64,000 nt of DNA from Roseiarcus sp963741405 (GCA_963741405.1 CAVUHX010000037.1:372001-436000), one strand, 5' to 3'. Counted from the stretch's first letter, positions 1 to 8,843 are shown. Notes: generated from the letters alone by a model not told the origin. Numbers and translations are program-made.

Positions 1-305
1 AAGCAAATCGGGGCGCTTCTTCAGCCGGCGCCGCCCTTCGCTCTCGATCGCCCCCGTGCGAGAGAGCGGCGGCGTGTCGCCCTATTTCCCGGAAGAGGCG
101 CGACGCGAAAATCGGCCGGCGGGCAGTGTCCGCCCGGAGCGGCAGGTCACGACTTTCCGTCGCCCGATCGCAAGCGACGCAAAAGAACATTTCCTATTGC
201 GGTGACGGACGTCGCCGCCGCATCAAGCGCTCCACGCGAGTTGCCGTCGATCAGCGGACAGCCAGAGCCTTGGGGACAAAGCGCCCTCGCGAGGGATGCC
301 CTTGC
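1..305. other. left-edge stretch without a recognisable gene
   Basis: This is the space downstream of the first minus-strand oxidoreductase. One plus-strand frame stays open from the window edge past base 500, but its translation is rich in arginine, proline and alanine and overlaps a real gene on the other strand, so I read it as a GC-driven open frame. I recognise no RNA gene, terminator or repeat here. A gene tail coming in from the left of the window cannot be excluded. Confidence 0.3.
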
Positions 306-1403
306 CTACAGCGAAACGGCCTCGCCCGTCCTGCCCGCCCTCACCGCGGCGAGGCACAGGCGAAGCGAGGCGAGATTGCGGCGCGCCGAGTTCATCGGCT
401 CGCGACCCTCCTCGATCGCACACAGAAGCTCGCCCATCGTGCCGGCGAACCCGTCATTGAACCAGGTCCCCTTCAGCGCGGGCCGCGCCACTCCGGCTGC
501 ATTATGCAGTTCGACGGACTGAACGCCGAGGTCCGGGCCTCGACTCGACAGGGTTCCCATGGTTCCGACGATCGCCGTCGTATCGCACGCTCCATATCGC
601 GCGGAGCCGTTGAGGATGAGCGACGCCTGGCCGCCTTCGAAAGCAAGGAGAACCTCGGCGAGCATGGGTGGGCGCACCGTTTGCGAGGCGGCCCGGGCGA
701 CGGCGGCGCGAATGGTGAGCGGGCGTTCGCCGATCACGCTCGACAGGAAATCGAACCAGTGTATGCCGAAGTCCCACAGCAGCAGATTCTCGACCGCCTC
801 GAAGGCCGTGCCGGCGATCCATCCGTGATTCCACCGGATGGATACATGCGCGCCGATCACCTCGCCGACCAGGCCCGCGGCGACCGCCTCGCGCATATAG
901 GCCAGATGCGGCGCCCAGCGGCCGTTCTGGTTGACCGCGAGCTTGATCCCGAAGCGCTCGGCCTCCTCGACGAGCGCCTCACCGATCGCGAGGTCCTCGA
1001 CGAACGGTTTCTGCGACAGGACATGCTTGCCGGCCGCAAATGCGCGCCGCATCAGGCCCGCCCGCACGCCAGGGTGGGCCGTGAGGTCGACCACCTGAAT
1101 TCGGGGATCCCGGAGCGCCCTTTCGAAATCGTCCGTCGCCTCCGCCTTCGGAAAGAAGGCGTCGCGGCGCGCCCTCGCGCGCCCCATATCCCGCGAGCAG
1201 ATCAAGAGAACGTTCAATCCATAGGCGCGGTAGGCGTCGAGGTGCGCCGCGCTGATCCCGCCGGCGCCGACGAGCGCGATGCCGATCGAACGGTCCTTCG
1301 GCATTGGCGGGAGATAGGGCAGTTCGGGCGCCGGCGCCTCTGCGACCGCCTGCGCGGTCAGCGCGTAGTCGCTCGTCGAAGGTTCGGGCCTCGCGTCGGT
1401 CAT
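306..1403 (-). CDS. Gfo/Idh/MocA family oxidoreductase
   Basis: This is a predicted cytosolic NAD(P)-dependent dehydrogenase of 365 residues, normal for the Gfo/Idh/MocA family, which oxidises or reduces sugars, inositols and related cyclic compounds. The N-terminal Rossmann fold shows VGAGGISAAHLDAY near residues 46-59, and the family's EKP-type motif appears as SQKPF near 134-138, with Gln replacing the usual Glu. The C-terminal substrate domain contains the WDFGIHWFD stretch. The start ATG overlaps the stop of the upstream oxidoreductase by 4 bases (ATGA), so the two were translationally coupled. A roughly 35-residue extension precedes the Rossmann fold. The substrate cannot be told from sequence. 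Confidence 0.85.
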   Translation of the reverse strand: MTDARPEPSTSDYALTAQAVAEAPAPELPYLPPMPKDRSIGIALVGAGGISAAHLDAYRAYGLNVLLICSRDMGRARARRDAFFPKAEATDDFERALRDPRIQVVDLTAHPGVRAGLMRRAFAAGKHVLSQKPFVEDLAIGEALVEEAERFGIKLAVNQNGRWAPHLAYMREAVAAGLVGEVIGAHVSIRWNHGWIAGTAFEAVENLLLWDFGIHWFDFLSSVIGERPLTIRAAVARAASQTVRPPMLAEVLLAFEGGQASLILNGSARYGACDTTAIVGTMGTLSSRGPDLGVQSVELHNAAGVARPALKGTWFNDGFAGTMGELLCAIEEGREPMNSARRNLASLRLCLAAVRAGRTGEAVSL

Positions 1404-2020
1404 GGCAGCAACGGCAACGTGCGCCGCTCCCGGGCTGAAAGGGCGGCGGTGTCGACGATCCGCTGTGCGGTGCGGCCGAGGCCGGGATCGAGCGGTCCCT
1501 CCAAGGCGACGCTTTCCTCCCGGCAGTGCAGCAGGTATTCGATCGGCTTGGGAAAGGGCGCCCCGAGCACGTCGACCGGCAGGTTGCGGATCTCGGGTTT
1601 GGCGCGCGTCTGGATCGCGACATGGGGCTCGAAATCATAGCTCGAGATCGCGCCTTCGGTCCCAATCATCACGAAACCGCATTCGGGTTGCGGTTGGGTG
1701 ACCCACGGATCCGTGAAGGCGCCCCAACGGGTGTCGAGTTTCGACAAGCCTTTGCGGTAACGACAGACCGTGATCGAATGTTCGTCCACCTCGAGACCGT
1801 CGGGCTGATCCACGATCGTTGTCACCTCGGACGCCGGCCTTTTCGACGGCCGCGAGAATCTGGTCGGCGTCCGCGAGCGAGGCGGCGAAAGGTTTCTCCA
1901 GCAGAATGTCGACGCCAAGCGGAGCGACCTCCTCGACGCAGTCGGCGTGGCGCGCAGTCGCCGGGCGCAGGATCGCGAAGTCGGGCTTTGTCTCCCGCAC
2001 GCAGCGCTCGATATCATGAA
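1400..2020 (-). pseudogene. truncated, frameshifted Gfo/Idh/MocA oxidoreductase
   Basis: Two minus-strand frames join into one Gfo/Idh/MocA protein. Bases about 2020-1830 encode a Rossmann-fold segment with the LLEKPFA motif, and bases about 1830-1400 continue in another frame with VTTIVDQPDGLEVDEHS and a normal C-terminus. The break lies in GGCGTCCGAGGTG, where one C fewer would give a continuous reading. The first ~50 codons, including the dinucleotide-binding glycines, are missing: homology stops at about 2020, where a permease fragment begins on the other strand. It is therefore both truncated and frameshifted. It ends in a 4-base overlap with the downstream paralogue. Probably a dead remnant of a sugar-utilisation operon. 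Confidence 0.75.
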
Positions 2021-2021
2021 A

Positions 2022-2215
2022 TACGCATCCTTGGCGGCGCCTCGGTCTTCGGCGGTTGCGGCGGCTATTCCGGCAGTATCGTCGGCGCCCTCCTCCTGAC
2101 CGTGCTCGACGGACTTCTGACCCTTCTCGATTCGCCGGAGCCGATCAAGCAGTTCCTTTATGGCGCGATCATTCTGTCGTTTGCCGCTGCTTACGCGCGG
2201 CTGACGGAAAGCTAA
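2022..2215 (+). pseudogene. C-terminal fragment of RbsC-type sugar ABC transporter permease
   Basis: About 64 codons match the last membrane segments of sugar ABC permeases of the RbsC/XylH class. They begin at ILGGASVFGG and GGYSGSIVGALLLTVLD, and end with FLYGAIILSFAAAYARLTES before a stop at 2215. No start codon or N-terminal membrane segments exist: immediately to the left is the truncated oxidoreductase on the opposite strand. Such permeases typically neighbour Gfo/Idh/MocA genes in inositol or sugar operons, so a deletion or inversion inside one operon is the likely history. Not functional alone. Confidence 0.7.
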
Positions 2216-2259
2216 AACATTCGAAGAACGCTTCTGGAGTGCGGCTGCAATCGGCCGCG

Positions 2260-2946
2260 TCAACCCGAATGCGCGTCGCCCTCGATGCGGGAGGCGATAT
2301 AGACGACGTCGGGCGCGCCCCTCGGCGCCGGGACGCTGAAGACTTCGACCTGGTCGAACACGCGCCGCAATCTCTCCGCGAAGCCTTCGACCTCCGCGGC
2401 GCTCCAGATTGTCAGGACGCCGCCCGGCGTCAGATGTTCGCGCAACAGGGCCAGGCCCTCCTCGGCATAGAGCGTCCGGTTGGCGTCCGAGACAGTCCAG
2501 GTCGGTCCATTGTCGACGTCGAGACAGATCGCATCGAACGGTTCCCCTGCCCGGGCGAGAAAGGTTCCGAAGTCCTCGGTGACGACCGCCACTCTCGGAT
2601 CGGAAAGCGCGTTTCCCGATGAGGGCGCAAGGTAGGTCCGGTTCCACTCGACAATTTTCGGCTCGATCTCGACGACCGTCACGTGATCGAGCAGGGGCGA
2701 GCGCAGCGCCTCGGCGAGCGAGAATCCGACTCCCAGTCCGCCCATCAGCATCCGCGATCGACCCCGACGGTCGCCGAGCGCCAGTCGCACGAGCAGCCGC
2801 TCCGACTCGCCGTTGCGCGTGTCCATCAGGAATAGGCCGTTGCTGATGACCTCGTAATGAGGGCCGTCAGTCCGAAGCGCCAGTTCGCCTTGACGCCCCG
2901 GCGCTCGTTCGACGATCCTCGATGGGTTTGCGTCTCTCATCGGCAT
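2260..2946 (-). CDS. spermidine-synthase-like SAM methyltransferase-fold protein
   Basis: The protein has 228 residues from an ATG preceded by AGGGAGCTT; a longer open frame upstream lacks a good start and is low-complexity. It has the spermidine synthase Rossmann fold: the nucleotide-binding glycine region MLMGGLGVGFSLAEAL, the acidic end of strand two in VVEIEPKIVEWN, and DAICLDVDNGP after strand four. These match the class annotated as spermidine synthase-like or spermine/spermidine synthase domain proteins. Many of these are not true polyamine synthases, so no gene symbol is given. It is divergent from the cytochrome b561 gene across about 160 bases. Confidence 0.8.
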   Translation of the reverse strand: MPMRDANPSRIVERAPGRQGELALRTDGPHYEVISNGLFLMDTRNGESERLLVRLALGDRRGRSRMLMGGLGVGFSLAEALRSPLLDHVTVVEIEPKIVEWNRTYLAPSSGNALSDPRVAVVTEDFGTFLARAGEPFDAICLDVDNGPTWTVSDANRTLYAEEGLALLREHLTPGGVLTIWSAAEVEGFAERLRRVFDQVEVFSVPAPRGAPDVVYIASRIEGDAHSG

Positions 2947-3105
2947 AAGCTCCCTGTGGCATAAGGGTCGAGATTGCTGGTCCGTACCACGCTTGCTCTG
3001 CGAACCATTGTCGCGCAACAGTCCATGCCGCCGCCAGCATGCCCGTCCAGGCACGACGTTCGGGCGCAGTTCGAAGGCGAGCGTGACGAGCATTCGGCAG
3101 GGCCA

Positions 3106-3768
3106 ATGAGTGATGCGGCGCGCGTCGTACTTGTCTGGGACGTTCCGGTCCGCCTCTTCCACTGGCTGATGGCGGCATTGGTGGCGGCGGCGTACGCAAC
3201 CTGGCGGTTGGACTGGATGGCTTGGCACGCACGGATCGGCGACGCTTTGCTCGCTCTGCTGCTGTTCCGGCTGCTGTGGGGTTTCTTTGGCGGCGAGACC
3301 GCACGGTTTTCACGCTTTCTCACCCCTCCTCGAATGGCCGTTCAACACCTGAGATACGCGCTTCTGCGAGAGCCCGACCGCCAGGTGGGACATAATCCGG
3401 CGGGCGGCTGGATGGCGCTATTCCTGCTCGCGCTGCTTCTCGCCGAGACGCTGACCGGACTTTACATCGCCAACGATATCGCCGACGTCGGACCGTTGAC
3501 CGGAAGTGTCCCACCCGGGCTCGCCAACGCGATCGACACGTCGCACGCCATTGTCTGGGAGGTGCTGCTGGCGGCGATCATTCTGCATGTGCTGGCGATC
3601 TTGGGCTATGCGGCGGTCAAGGGACAAAACCTGCTGCTCCCGATGATCACCGGGACCAAGGTCCTGCCGGAAAGCGTGCCCGCGCCGCGCATCGCGAGCG
3701 CGACGCGGGCAGCCATCCTCTTTGCCTGCAGCGCCGCGGCTGCGGCCATTCTCGCCAACCTCATGTAG
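3106..3768 (+). CDS. cytochrome b561 family membrane protein
   Basis: This 220-residue inner-membrane protein has four predicted helices. Candidate haem-ligand histidines sit where di-haem b561/hydrogenase-type cytochromes place them: RLFHW (about residue 19), AWHARIG (about 41), DTSHAIVWE and ILHVLAILG. Such proteins pass electrons between quinone and a soluble or membrane partner, often a periplasmic oxidoreductase or a c-type cytochrome. I chose the ATG giving MSDAARVVLVWD because the family starts just before that VWDxPVRLFHW signature. The 44 extra codons upstream look like non-coding shadow. It converges on the CHRD gene six bases downstream, with no cognate partner adjacent. Confidence 0.85.
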   Translation: MSDAARVVLVWDVPVRLFHWLMAALVAAAYATWRLDWMAWHARIGDALLALLLFRLLWGFFGGETARFSRFLTPPRMAVQHLRYALLREPDRQVGHNPAGGWMALFLLALLLAETLTGLYIANDIADVGPLTGSVPPGLANAIDTSHAIVWEVLLAAIILHVLAILGYAAVKGQNLLLPMITGTKVLPESVPAPRIASATRAAILFACSAAAAAILANLM

Positions 3769-3774
3769 TCCCGG

Positions 3775-4230
3775 TCAGCTCTTGGGAAGGATCACCTGAC
3801 CGCGGATCTCGCCCGCCGGATGGGACTGTGTATGCACATTTATATACCAAGCCCCCGACGAGAACTGGCGCGCCTGGTCCGGAGTGAGCGTGGCGCTGCC
3901 CGTTATCGGGTTTGCGGGGGGGCTGCCCTGCTTGGTGAGCCAGATCACAACCGGCCCATTCTCACCCTGCTTGGCCGGACCATGGAAATGAGCCATCGTG
4001 GTTGGGCTCGACAGTCCGCTGTAGGCAATGTTCCAGGTGACAACCCGGGTCGCCGGGTCATAGGTCAGGTCCGCCGTTCCCGTGCCGCCCGTGTCGACCG
4101 GCGGCACGCATTGCGTCCCGGACAGCGGAACCTGGATCGAAATGGACGCCGCCCAGGCGGCTGACGTCGCGGCGAAGCTCAGGACGATTGCAAATGGAAT
4201 GACGGCTCGCTGAAATTTCGTTGCGTTCAT
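3775..4230 (-). CDS. secreted CHRD domain-containing protein
   Basis: This 151-residue protein has a clear Sec signal peptide: positively charged start, a hydrophobic core around residues 10-25, and cleavage likely after AAWA. The rest is a CHRD domain, recognised by VPLSGTQCVPPVDTGGTG, the TTMAHFHGPA histidine-rich loop and the C-terminal INVHTQSHPAGEIRGQV. In bacteria CHRD proteins are exported and of unproven function; some are linked to metal or matrix binding. The start has a strong ribosome site, AAGGAGGGAAAG, just before the ATG. It is divergent from the sensor kinase gene. Confidence 0.87.
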   Translation of the reverse strand: MNATKFQRAVIPFAIVLSFAATSAAWAASISIQVPLSGTQCVPPVDTGGTGTADLTYDPATRVVTWNIAYSGLSSPTTMAHFHGPAKQGENGPVVIWLTKQGSPPANPITGSATLTPDQARQFSSGAWYINVHTQSHPAGEIRGQVILPKS

Positions 4231-4492
4231 CTTTCCCTCCTTCAGGCGCGGATCACGATGGATCGGGTTGGACCATCATAGGCTGAGCAACGGCATGATC
4301 GCATGGTTTGCTCCCGAATTGACAGCCTTTTACCGGCCGGCGGGGTATGGGATGATGCTGGCGGGCCGGAAAGGGACACGCGTGCGGTGCGACGCCGGTT
4401 CGGCAAGCTCCGCTCGCTTTACGGGCCCCTTCGGGTGGCCGCGGAGGCGTGCCGAAAGCCGGAATGGGCAAGGGAAAGGTGGACCCAGGTCG

Positions 4493-6178
4493 ATGCCAAA
4501 CCTGTCGATCCGCGCACGGCTGATCGTCCTTTCGGCCCTGCTGCTTGCGATCCTCGTCGTCTCCTCCGCGCTGCTGATCCGTGAGCTCGCGCGCGACTCG
4601 CACAGCCTAGCCGAGGAGGCGGCGCTTGTTTCCGTGGTCAGGAGCGCCAATTCGGCCAGCAAGCACTTTGGCGATTTGAAATATTGGGTGATCGACTCGG
4701 CGGTCACGCAGCTTGCTCGCTCTCAGCAAGAGGCGGAGGCCGCCAAGGCGGGGCTGGATTCCGATTTGCGGGCCATCTCCGCGGTCGATCCGGCGGTCGT
4801 CACCGCCATCGAACGCGAAGTCGACACGATGACCGAGCTGGCGAGGAAGGCTGGCGCCGCCTACTCGAGCGACGACGGCGCCGCTGGCAACGCCCTGCTG
4901 GAACAGGCCAAGAGCCACATTCTCGATATCGATAACGCGATCGACAGGGTCGTGGAGCAGATCGAGCAGCAGGCTGTGGCCCGGCGCGACGCGTCGACGC
5001 GCCAGGCCGAACTGGCCGTGAAGCTCGCGATCGTCGGCGGAATCGGCGCGCTGCTGCTCGCGTTGGGCTTCACCGCACTGACCGTGCGCTCCATCACCAT
5101 CCCGCTGAAGCAGCTGGAACGAAGCATGGCTTCGATCACGCGTGGGGAACTCAACGTCGCGATGCCGCCGACAGGCGTCAATGAGATCGTGGCGATGACC
5201 AGAACGCTCGGGATGTTGCGCGACAGCCTGATCGAGCGGGACCGCCTCGAGCGCGAGCGCCAGCGGGCGGAATCGGAGATCAGGACGGCGCGCGACGCCG
5301 CCGAGGTGGCGCTGCACGACCTGAAGGCGGCCCAGGCAAATCTGATTCAGGCGGAAAAGATGGCGTCGCTCGGCCTGCTGACCGCAGGGATCGCGCACGA
5401 GATCAAGAATCCACTCAATTTCGTCAATAATTTTGCCAGCCTTTCGATCGGGCTGCTGGACGAACTGAAAGCTGCGGCGGCATCCGCCTTCGAAGCGCTC
5501 GACCAGCAACAACGCGGCCAGGTCGACGAGGTGACGGAGCTGTTGACCGGCAATCTCGAGCGGATCGCCGAGCATGGCAAACGCGCAGACAATATCGTCA
5601 GGAGCATGCTGGCGCATTCCCGCAGCGGCGGTGGCGACCGGCAGAGCGTCGACCTCAACGCTCTGGTCGAGGAGTCGCTCAATCTCGCCTATCACGGCGC
5701 CCGCGCCCAGGATCAAGACTTCAACATCACTCTGGATCGGGAATATGGCCCGGACATCGGGCCGGTCGAGCTCGTGCCGCAAGACATGACACGAGTGTTT
5801 CTCAACCTGTTTGGCAACGGATTCTACGCCGCAAACAAGCGCCGACGGACAATGAACAACGGGGCGTTCAGACCCGCGCTGACTGTAACCACGCGCGATC
5901 TGGGCAAGGCCGTCGAGGTGCGGGTGCGCGACAACGGCTTCGGCATTCCCGACGACGTCAGGGACAAGCTCTTCCAGCCGTTCTTCACGACGAAGCCGAC
6001 CGGCGAGGGCACCGGGCTCGGGTTGTCGATCAGCTACGAGATCGTCACCAAGCAGCACGGCGGGACGATCAAGGTCGCCAGCGAAGTTGGAGCGTTCGCG
6101 GAGTTCATCGTAAATCTGCCACGTCGCTTCACGGCCCATGGGACAGCGGATTCTTCGGCAGCGGGTGGAAAGCCATGA
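4493..6178 (+). CDS. membrane sensor histidine kinase with HAMP domain
   Basis: This is a 561-residue inner-membrane kinase. Two membrane helices (about 8-28 and 175-198) flank a helical periplasmic sensor of about 145 residues. A HAMP linker (200-250), a coiled coil and a HisKA dimerisation helix follow, with the phosphoacceptor His302 in AHEIKNP. The HATPase domain has an N-box around 434-446, DNGFGIPDD (G1) and GTGLGLSIS (G2). The ATG at MPNLSIRARL fits the membrane topology; an upstream ATG in frame would add 75 poorly structured residues. The stop overlaps the next start as ATGA. With the two receiver genes behind it, it probably forms one phosphorelay operon. Confidence 0.9.
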   Translation: MPNLSIRARLIVLSALLLAILVVSSALLIRELARDSHSLAEEAALVSVVRSANSASKHFGDLKYWVIDSAVTQLARSQQEAEAAKAGLDSDLRAISAVDPAVVTAIEREVDTMTELARKAGAAYSSDDGAAGNALLEQAKSHILDIDNAIDRVVEQIEQQAVARRDASTRQAELAVKLAIVGGIGALLLALGFTALTVRSITIPLKQLERSMASITRGELNVAMPPTGVNEIVAMTRTLGMLRDSLIERDRLERERQRAESEIRTARDAAEVALHDLKAAQANLIQAEKMASLGLLTAGIAHEIKNPLNFVNNFASLSIGLLDELKAAAASAFEALDQQQRGQVDEVTELLTGNLERIAEHGKRADNIVRSMLAHSRSGGGDRQSVDLNALVEESLNLAYHGARAQDQDFNITLDREYGPDIGPVELVPQDMTRVFLNLFGNGFYAANKRRRTMNNGAFRPALTVTTRDLGKAVEVRVRDNGFGIPDDVRDKLFQPFFTTKPTGEGTGLGLSISYEIVTKQHGGTIKVASEVGAFAEFIVNLPRRFTAHGTADSSAAGGKP

Positions 6179-6564
6179 CCGTAAGCATTTTGGTTGTTGA
6201 CGACGAACCCGACGTCGCCATCCTGTTTCGGCAGCAATTTCGGCGCGAGGCGCGAGAGGGCGCCTATGTCCTGCATTTTGCTCTCTCGGCCGCTGAAGCG
6301 CTCGAGCGTCTGGCCACGGACATCGAGCCGCAATTGATCGTTATTCTGTCGGACATCAATATGCCGGGGATGGACGGGCTGGCGCTCCTGCGCGAGATTA
6401 AGACGCGTCGGCCCGACCTGCCGGTCATCATGCTGACCGCCTATGGCGACGAGGAACGGCGCCGCCGCGCCGCCGAGTCCGGCGCTGCCGAATTCGTCAC
6501 CAAGCCGGTCGACTTCGATCTCTTGAAGGAGCGGCTGCACCAGCTGCGCGGATCCTTGACCTGA
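6175..6564 (+). CDS. single-domain response regulator
   Basis: This 129-residue receiver protein has no output domain. It carries all receiver hallmarks: the acidic pair Asp9/Asp10 in VVDDEPD, phosphoacceptor Asp60 in SDINMPGMDG, Thr88 in MLTAYGD and Lys110 in VTKPVD. It overlaps the kinase stop by four bases and is followed after nine bases by the receiver-cyclase gene. A stand-alone receiver between kinase and effector suggests a phosphate sink, shuttle or competitor for the cyclase receiver. That role is inferred from position. Confidence 0.9.
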   Translation: MTVSILVVDDEPDVAILFRQQFRREAREGAYVLHFALSAAEALERLATDIEPQLIVILSDINMPGMDGLALLREIKTRRPDLPVIMLTAYGDEERRRRAAESGAAEFVTKPVDFDLLKERLHQLRGSLT

Positions 6565-6573
6565 GGTGTCCCA

Positions 6574-7761
6574 TTGATCGCTCCAACAAAGATACTTGCG
6601 GTCGACGACGAACCCGATTTCGAAGTCCTGATCAGGCAGCGTTTTCGCCGTCAGATCCGTGAGGAAGAATTCGCATTCCGCTTCGCCCGCCATGGCGAGG
6701 AAGCGTTGTCCGCACTCGAAGCCGAACCGGATATCGACCTCATGCTGCTCGATATCAACATGCCGGTGATGGATGGGCTCACTCTGCTCAGCGAATTGCA
6801 CGAGCGACAGTCCGCGGTCCGAGCGATCATCGTCTCGGCTTACGGCGACATGACCAATCTGCGCACGGCGATGAATCGCGGCGCCTTTGATTTCGTCACC
6901 AAACCCGTGGATCTGAGCGATCTCGAGATCACGGTCCGCAAGGCGCTGGCGAACGTCGCCGAACTCCGCGAAATCGATCGGTTGCGCCAAGCCGCCGAGC
7001 GGGCGCGCAACAATCTCTCCCGCTATTTTTCGCCGAACATCGTCGAGCTTCTGGCCGCTCAAGACGAGCCGCTTGGCGCGGTGCGTCGGGAAACGGTTGC
7101 TGTTCTGTTTGCGGACATTGTCGGTTTCACGCAAATGGCGGAGGCCATGTCCCCGGAAGCGGTCGTGGCGATGTTGCGCGAATTCCACGCGCGAATGACT
7201 GCGAAGATTTTTGCCTGTGGCGGCACCGTCGACAAATACATTGGCGATGCGATCGTCGCTGTGTTTGGCGTTCCCAGCGCGAGCTCCAAGGATGCCGCCA
7301 ATGCAGTCGCCTGCGCCGAAAGCATGCTCGATGCGCTCGAGAGTTGGAATGACGATCGCCAACATGCGGCGGAAGATCGCCTCGCGATGGGGATCGGCAT
7401 TAACTACGGGCCGGCCGTTCTCGGCGATGTCGGCAGCGAGTACAGCATGTCGTTCACGGTGATCGGCGATACGGTCAATACCGCCGCCCGACTGCAGACC
7501 CTGACGCGTACCCTGGGGACACCGCTGGTGGTCGCTGACGCGCTGGTCGCAGCGCTCAAAGCAAGCTCTCCCGAGATTGCGTCTAAGGTCATCGCGCAAT
7601 TCGAGGATCAGGGCGAGCACAGCTTGCGAGGTCGGGCCAGCCCCGTACGGATTTGGACGCGCAGGGTGAACGAATCGAAAAGCGGGTCCCATCACCGACG
7701 ATGGAACCTGTCGGTCGCGCCGACCAGCAACGGAACCAAAGGGGCGGATTCGGTCGTGTGA
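6574..7761 (+). CDS. response regulator with class III adenylate cyclase output
   Basis: This 395-residue cytosolic protein starts with a receiver (phosphoacceptor Asp60 in LLDINMPVMDG, Lys110 in VTKPVD). A helical linker (about 120-165) leads to a class III nucleotide cyclase domain (about 172-345). The metal-binding aspartates are Asp181 in FADIVGFT and Asp225 in KYIGDAIVAVFG. Lys221, preceding the second, and VIGDTVNTAARL favour ATP over GTP, so cAMP is the likely product. About 40 low-similarity residues follow the domain. The start is a TTG, the first plausible codon before the receiver. The gene closes the kinase operon, so the kinase should set cyclase activity. Confidence 0.88.
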   Translation: MIAPTKILAVDDEPDFEVLIRQRFRRQIREEEFAFRFARHGEEALSALEAEPDIDLMLLDINMPVMDGLTLLSELHERQSAVRAIIVSAYGDMTNLRTAMNRGAFDFVTKPVDLSDLEITVRKALANVAELREIDRLRQAAERARNNLSRYFSPNIVELLAAQDEPLGAVRRETVAVLFADIVGFTQMAEAMSPEAVVAMLREFHARMTAKIFACGGTVDKYIGDAIVAVFGVPSASSKDAANAVACAESMLDALESWNDDRQHAAEDRLAMGIGINYGPAVLGDVGSEYSMSFTVIGDTVNTAARLQTLTRTLGTPLVVADALVAALKASSPEIASKVIAQFEDQGEHSLRGRASPVRIWTRRVNESKSGSHHRRWNLSVAPTSNGTKGADSVV

Positions 7762-7815
7762 CGCCCGACCCACCGACCCGGTTCGCACCCCTACTTGCGC
7801 ACCGCAGCAGGACGC

Positions 7816-8544
7816 CTACTGCCGTTGTTGGCCGCCCGCCTTCTCCCTCGCCTCGATCAGCGCCCGCAGCGCGACCACCGAACGCTCGATATGGTCGCCG
7901 GCCAGCCGGCAGGCGAGATCGGAATCGCGCGCCAGCGTCGCGTCGAGAATGCCCTGGTGCTCGGCGTGGACGTCGCGGGGAATCGCCCGCCTCGACGCGA
8001 CGAGGCGGCGGTAGCGCTCGGACTGCTGATAAAGCAGGGCGTGGAGCCGATGCAGCCAGGGCGACGGGCAGGCGGCGATCAGGGCGCGGTGGAAGTCGCG
8101 GTTGCGCGCCTCGAACTCGGCCGAAGCGCCGGCCGGATCGTCGCGCAGCCTCTCCTCGGCTTTCGACAGCCTGTAGAAGGCGGCGACGATATCGCCCTCC
8201 CAGGCCTCGCCGCCGGCTGCGATCGCCTGCCGGAGCGCCTCCGTCTCGATCAGCTTGCGCACGTCCGTCAGGTCTCGGAAATCCTCGAGCGTCGCCGGCG
8301 CGACGCGGAAGCCGCGCTGGCCTTCGCTGGTGACCAGGGCTTCGCCGAGCAGACGCGTCAGCGCTTCACGGATGGTGGAGCCGCTGACGTCATAGCGGGC
8401 GCGCAATTCTTCGGTGCGCAGCTTCGCGCCCGGCTCCAGCGTGCCGTCGATGATCTCGTTGCGCAGGGTCGCATAGGCCGATTCGATCAGCGTACGGCCT
8501 TTGGTCTTGCTGTGATCGCGTACGGCGGCGGCAGCGTCCGTCAT
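7816..8544 (-). CDS. GntR family regulator, FCD (FadR/VanR) subfamily
   Basis: This 242-residue DNA-binding repressor has an N-terminal winged helix (about 15-85, with AYATLRNEIIDGTLEPGAKL and the recognition helix around SGSTIREALTRLLGEALV). A C-terminal all-helical FCD ligand-binding domain carries the metal-ligand pattern Asp/His...His...His: RDFHRALI, AEHQGILDA and AGDHIERSV. The ATG chosen has GGGAGG nine bases upstream; the longer frame lacks a site. FCD regulators usually sense organic acids or aromatic breakdown products and repress the divergent operon. The divergent gene is a broken phenol hydroxylase P0 subunit, with three copies of a candidate operator between. Confidence 0.9.
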   Translation of the reverse strand: MTDAAAAVRDHSKTKGRTLIESAYATLRNEIIDGTLEPGAKLRTEELRARYDVSGSTIREALTRLLGEALVTSEGQRGFRVAPATLEDFRDLTDVRKLIETEALRQAIAAGGEAWEGDIVAAFYRLSKAEERLRDDPAGASAEFEARNRDFHRALIAACPSPWLHRLHALLYQQSERYRRLVASRRAIPRDVHAEHQGILDATLARDSDLACRLAGDHIERSVVALRALIEAREKAGGQQRQ

Positions 8545-8655
8545 TGTCTTCGGCCTCCCGTCAAAGCCTTTCGCGCTTGCGCGCCGGACCCTGGAGCGCG
8601 GCGACTCGCGGCCCGTTGACACAGCCTGTCGCAGATCCGCGCCCAGCGCAACAGG

Positions 8656-8843
8656 AATATCGGTATTATCATCCGATCGCGATAATTTTCATCTCGAGTG
8701 CATCATCAGAACATCTCCGCGTTCCGGCATTCGATGCGCGGAATTTATGAAATATCGATGCAGTGCGCCCTTGGCCGGTCCCCAGAGGCGCTTTTTTCGC
8801 GATATTCAGAAATCAGTCGGCAAAATGAGTTAATATCGATATT
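8656..8843. promoter_or_regulatory. three copies of an AATATCGATATT-like motif, candidate GntR operators
   Basis: The 427-base gap between the GntR gene and the P0 gene holds AATATCGGTATT at 8656-8667, AATATCGATGCA at 8751-8762 and the perfect 12-base palindrome AATATCGATATT at 8832-8843. A possible -35 box, TTGACT, starts at 8848, five bases after the third copy. Short A/T-rich palindromes are typical FCD-GntR operators, and the spacing on both promoter sides fits autoregulation plus control of the divergent unit. Assignment to this regulator is inference. The rest of the gap shows nothing I recognise. Confidence 0.45.

Noticed and set aside
126..1640. 504-codon plus-strand open frame
   Set aside because: It lies antisense to two Gfo/Idh/MocA oxidoreductases; composition is Arg/Pro-rich and no family is recognisable. 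GC-driven shadow.
6034..7788. 584-codon minus-strand open frame
   Set aside because: It is antisense to the response regulator and the receiver-cyclase genes, both with intact catalytic motifs.
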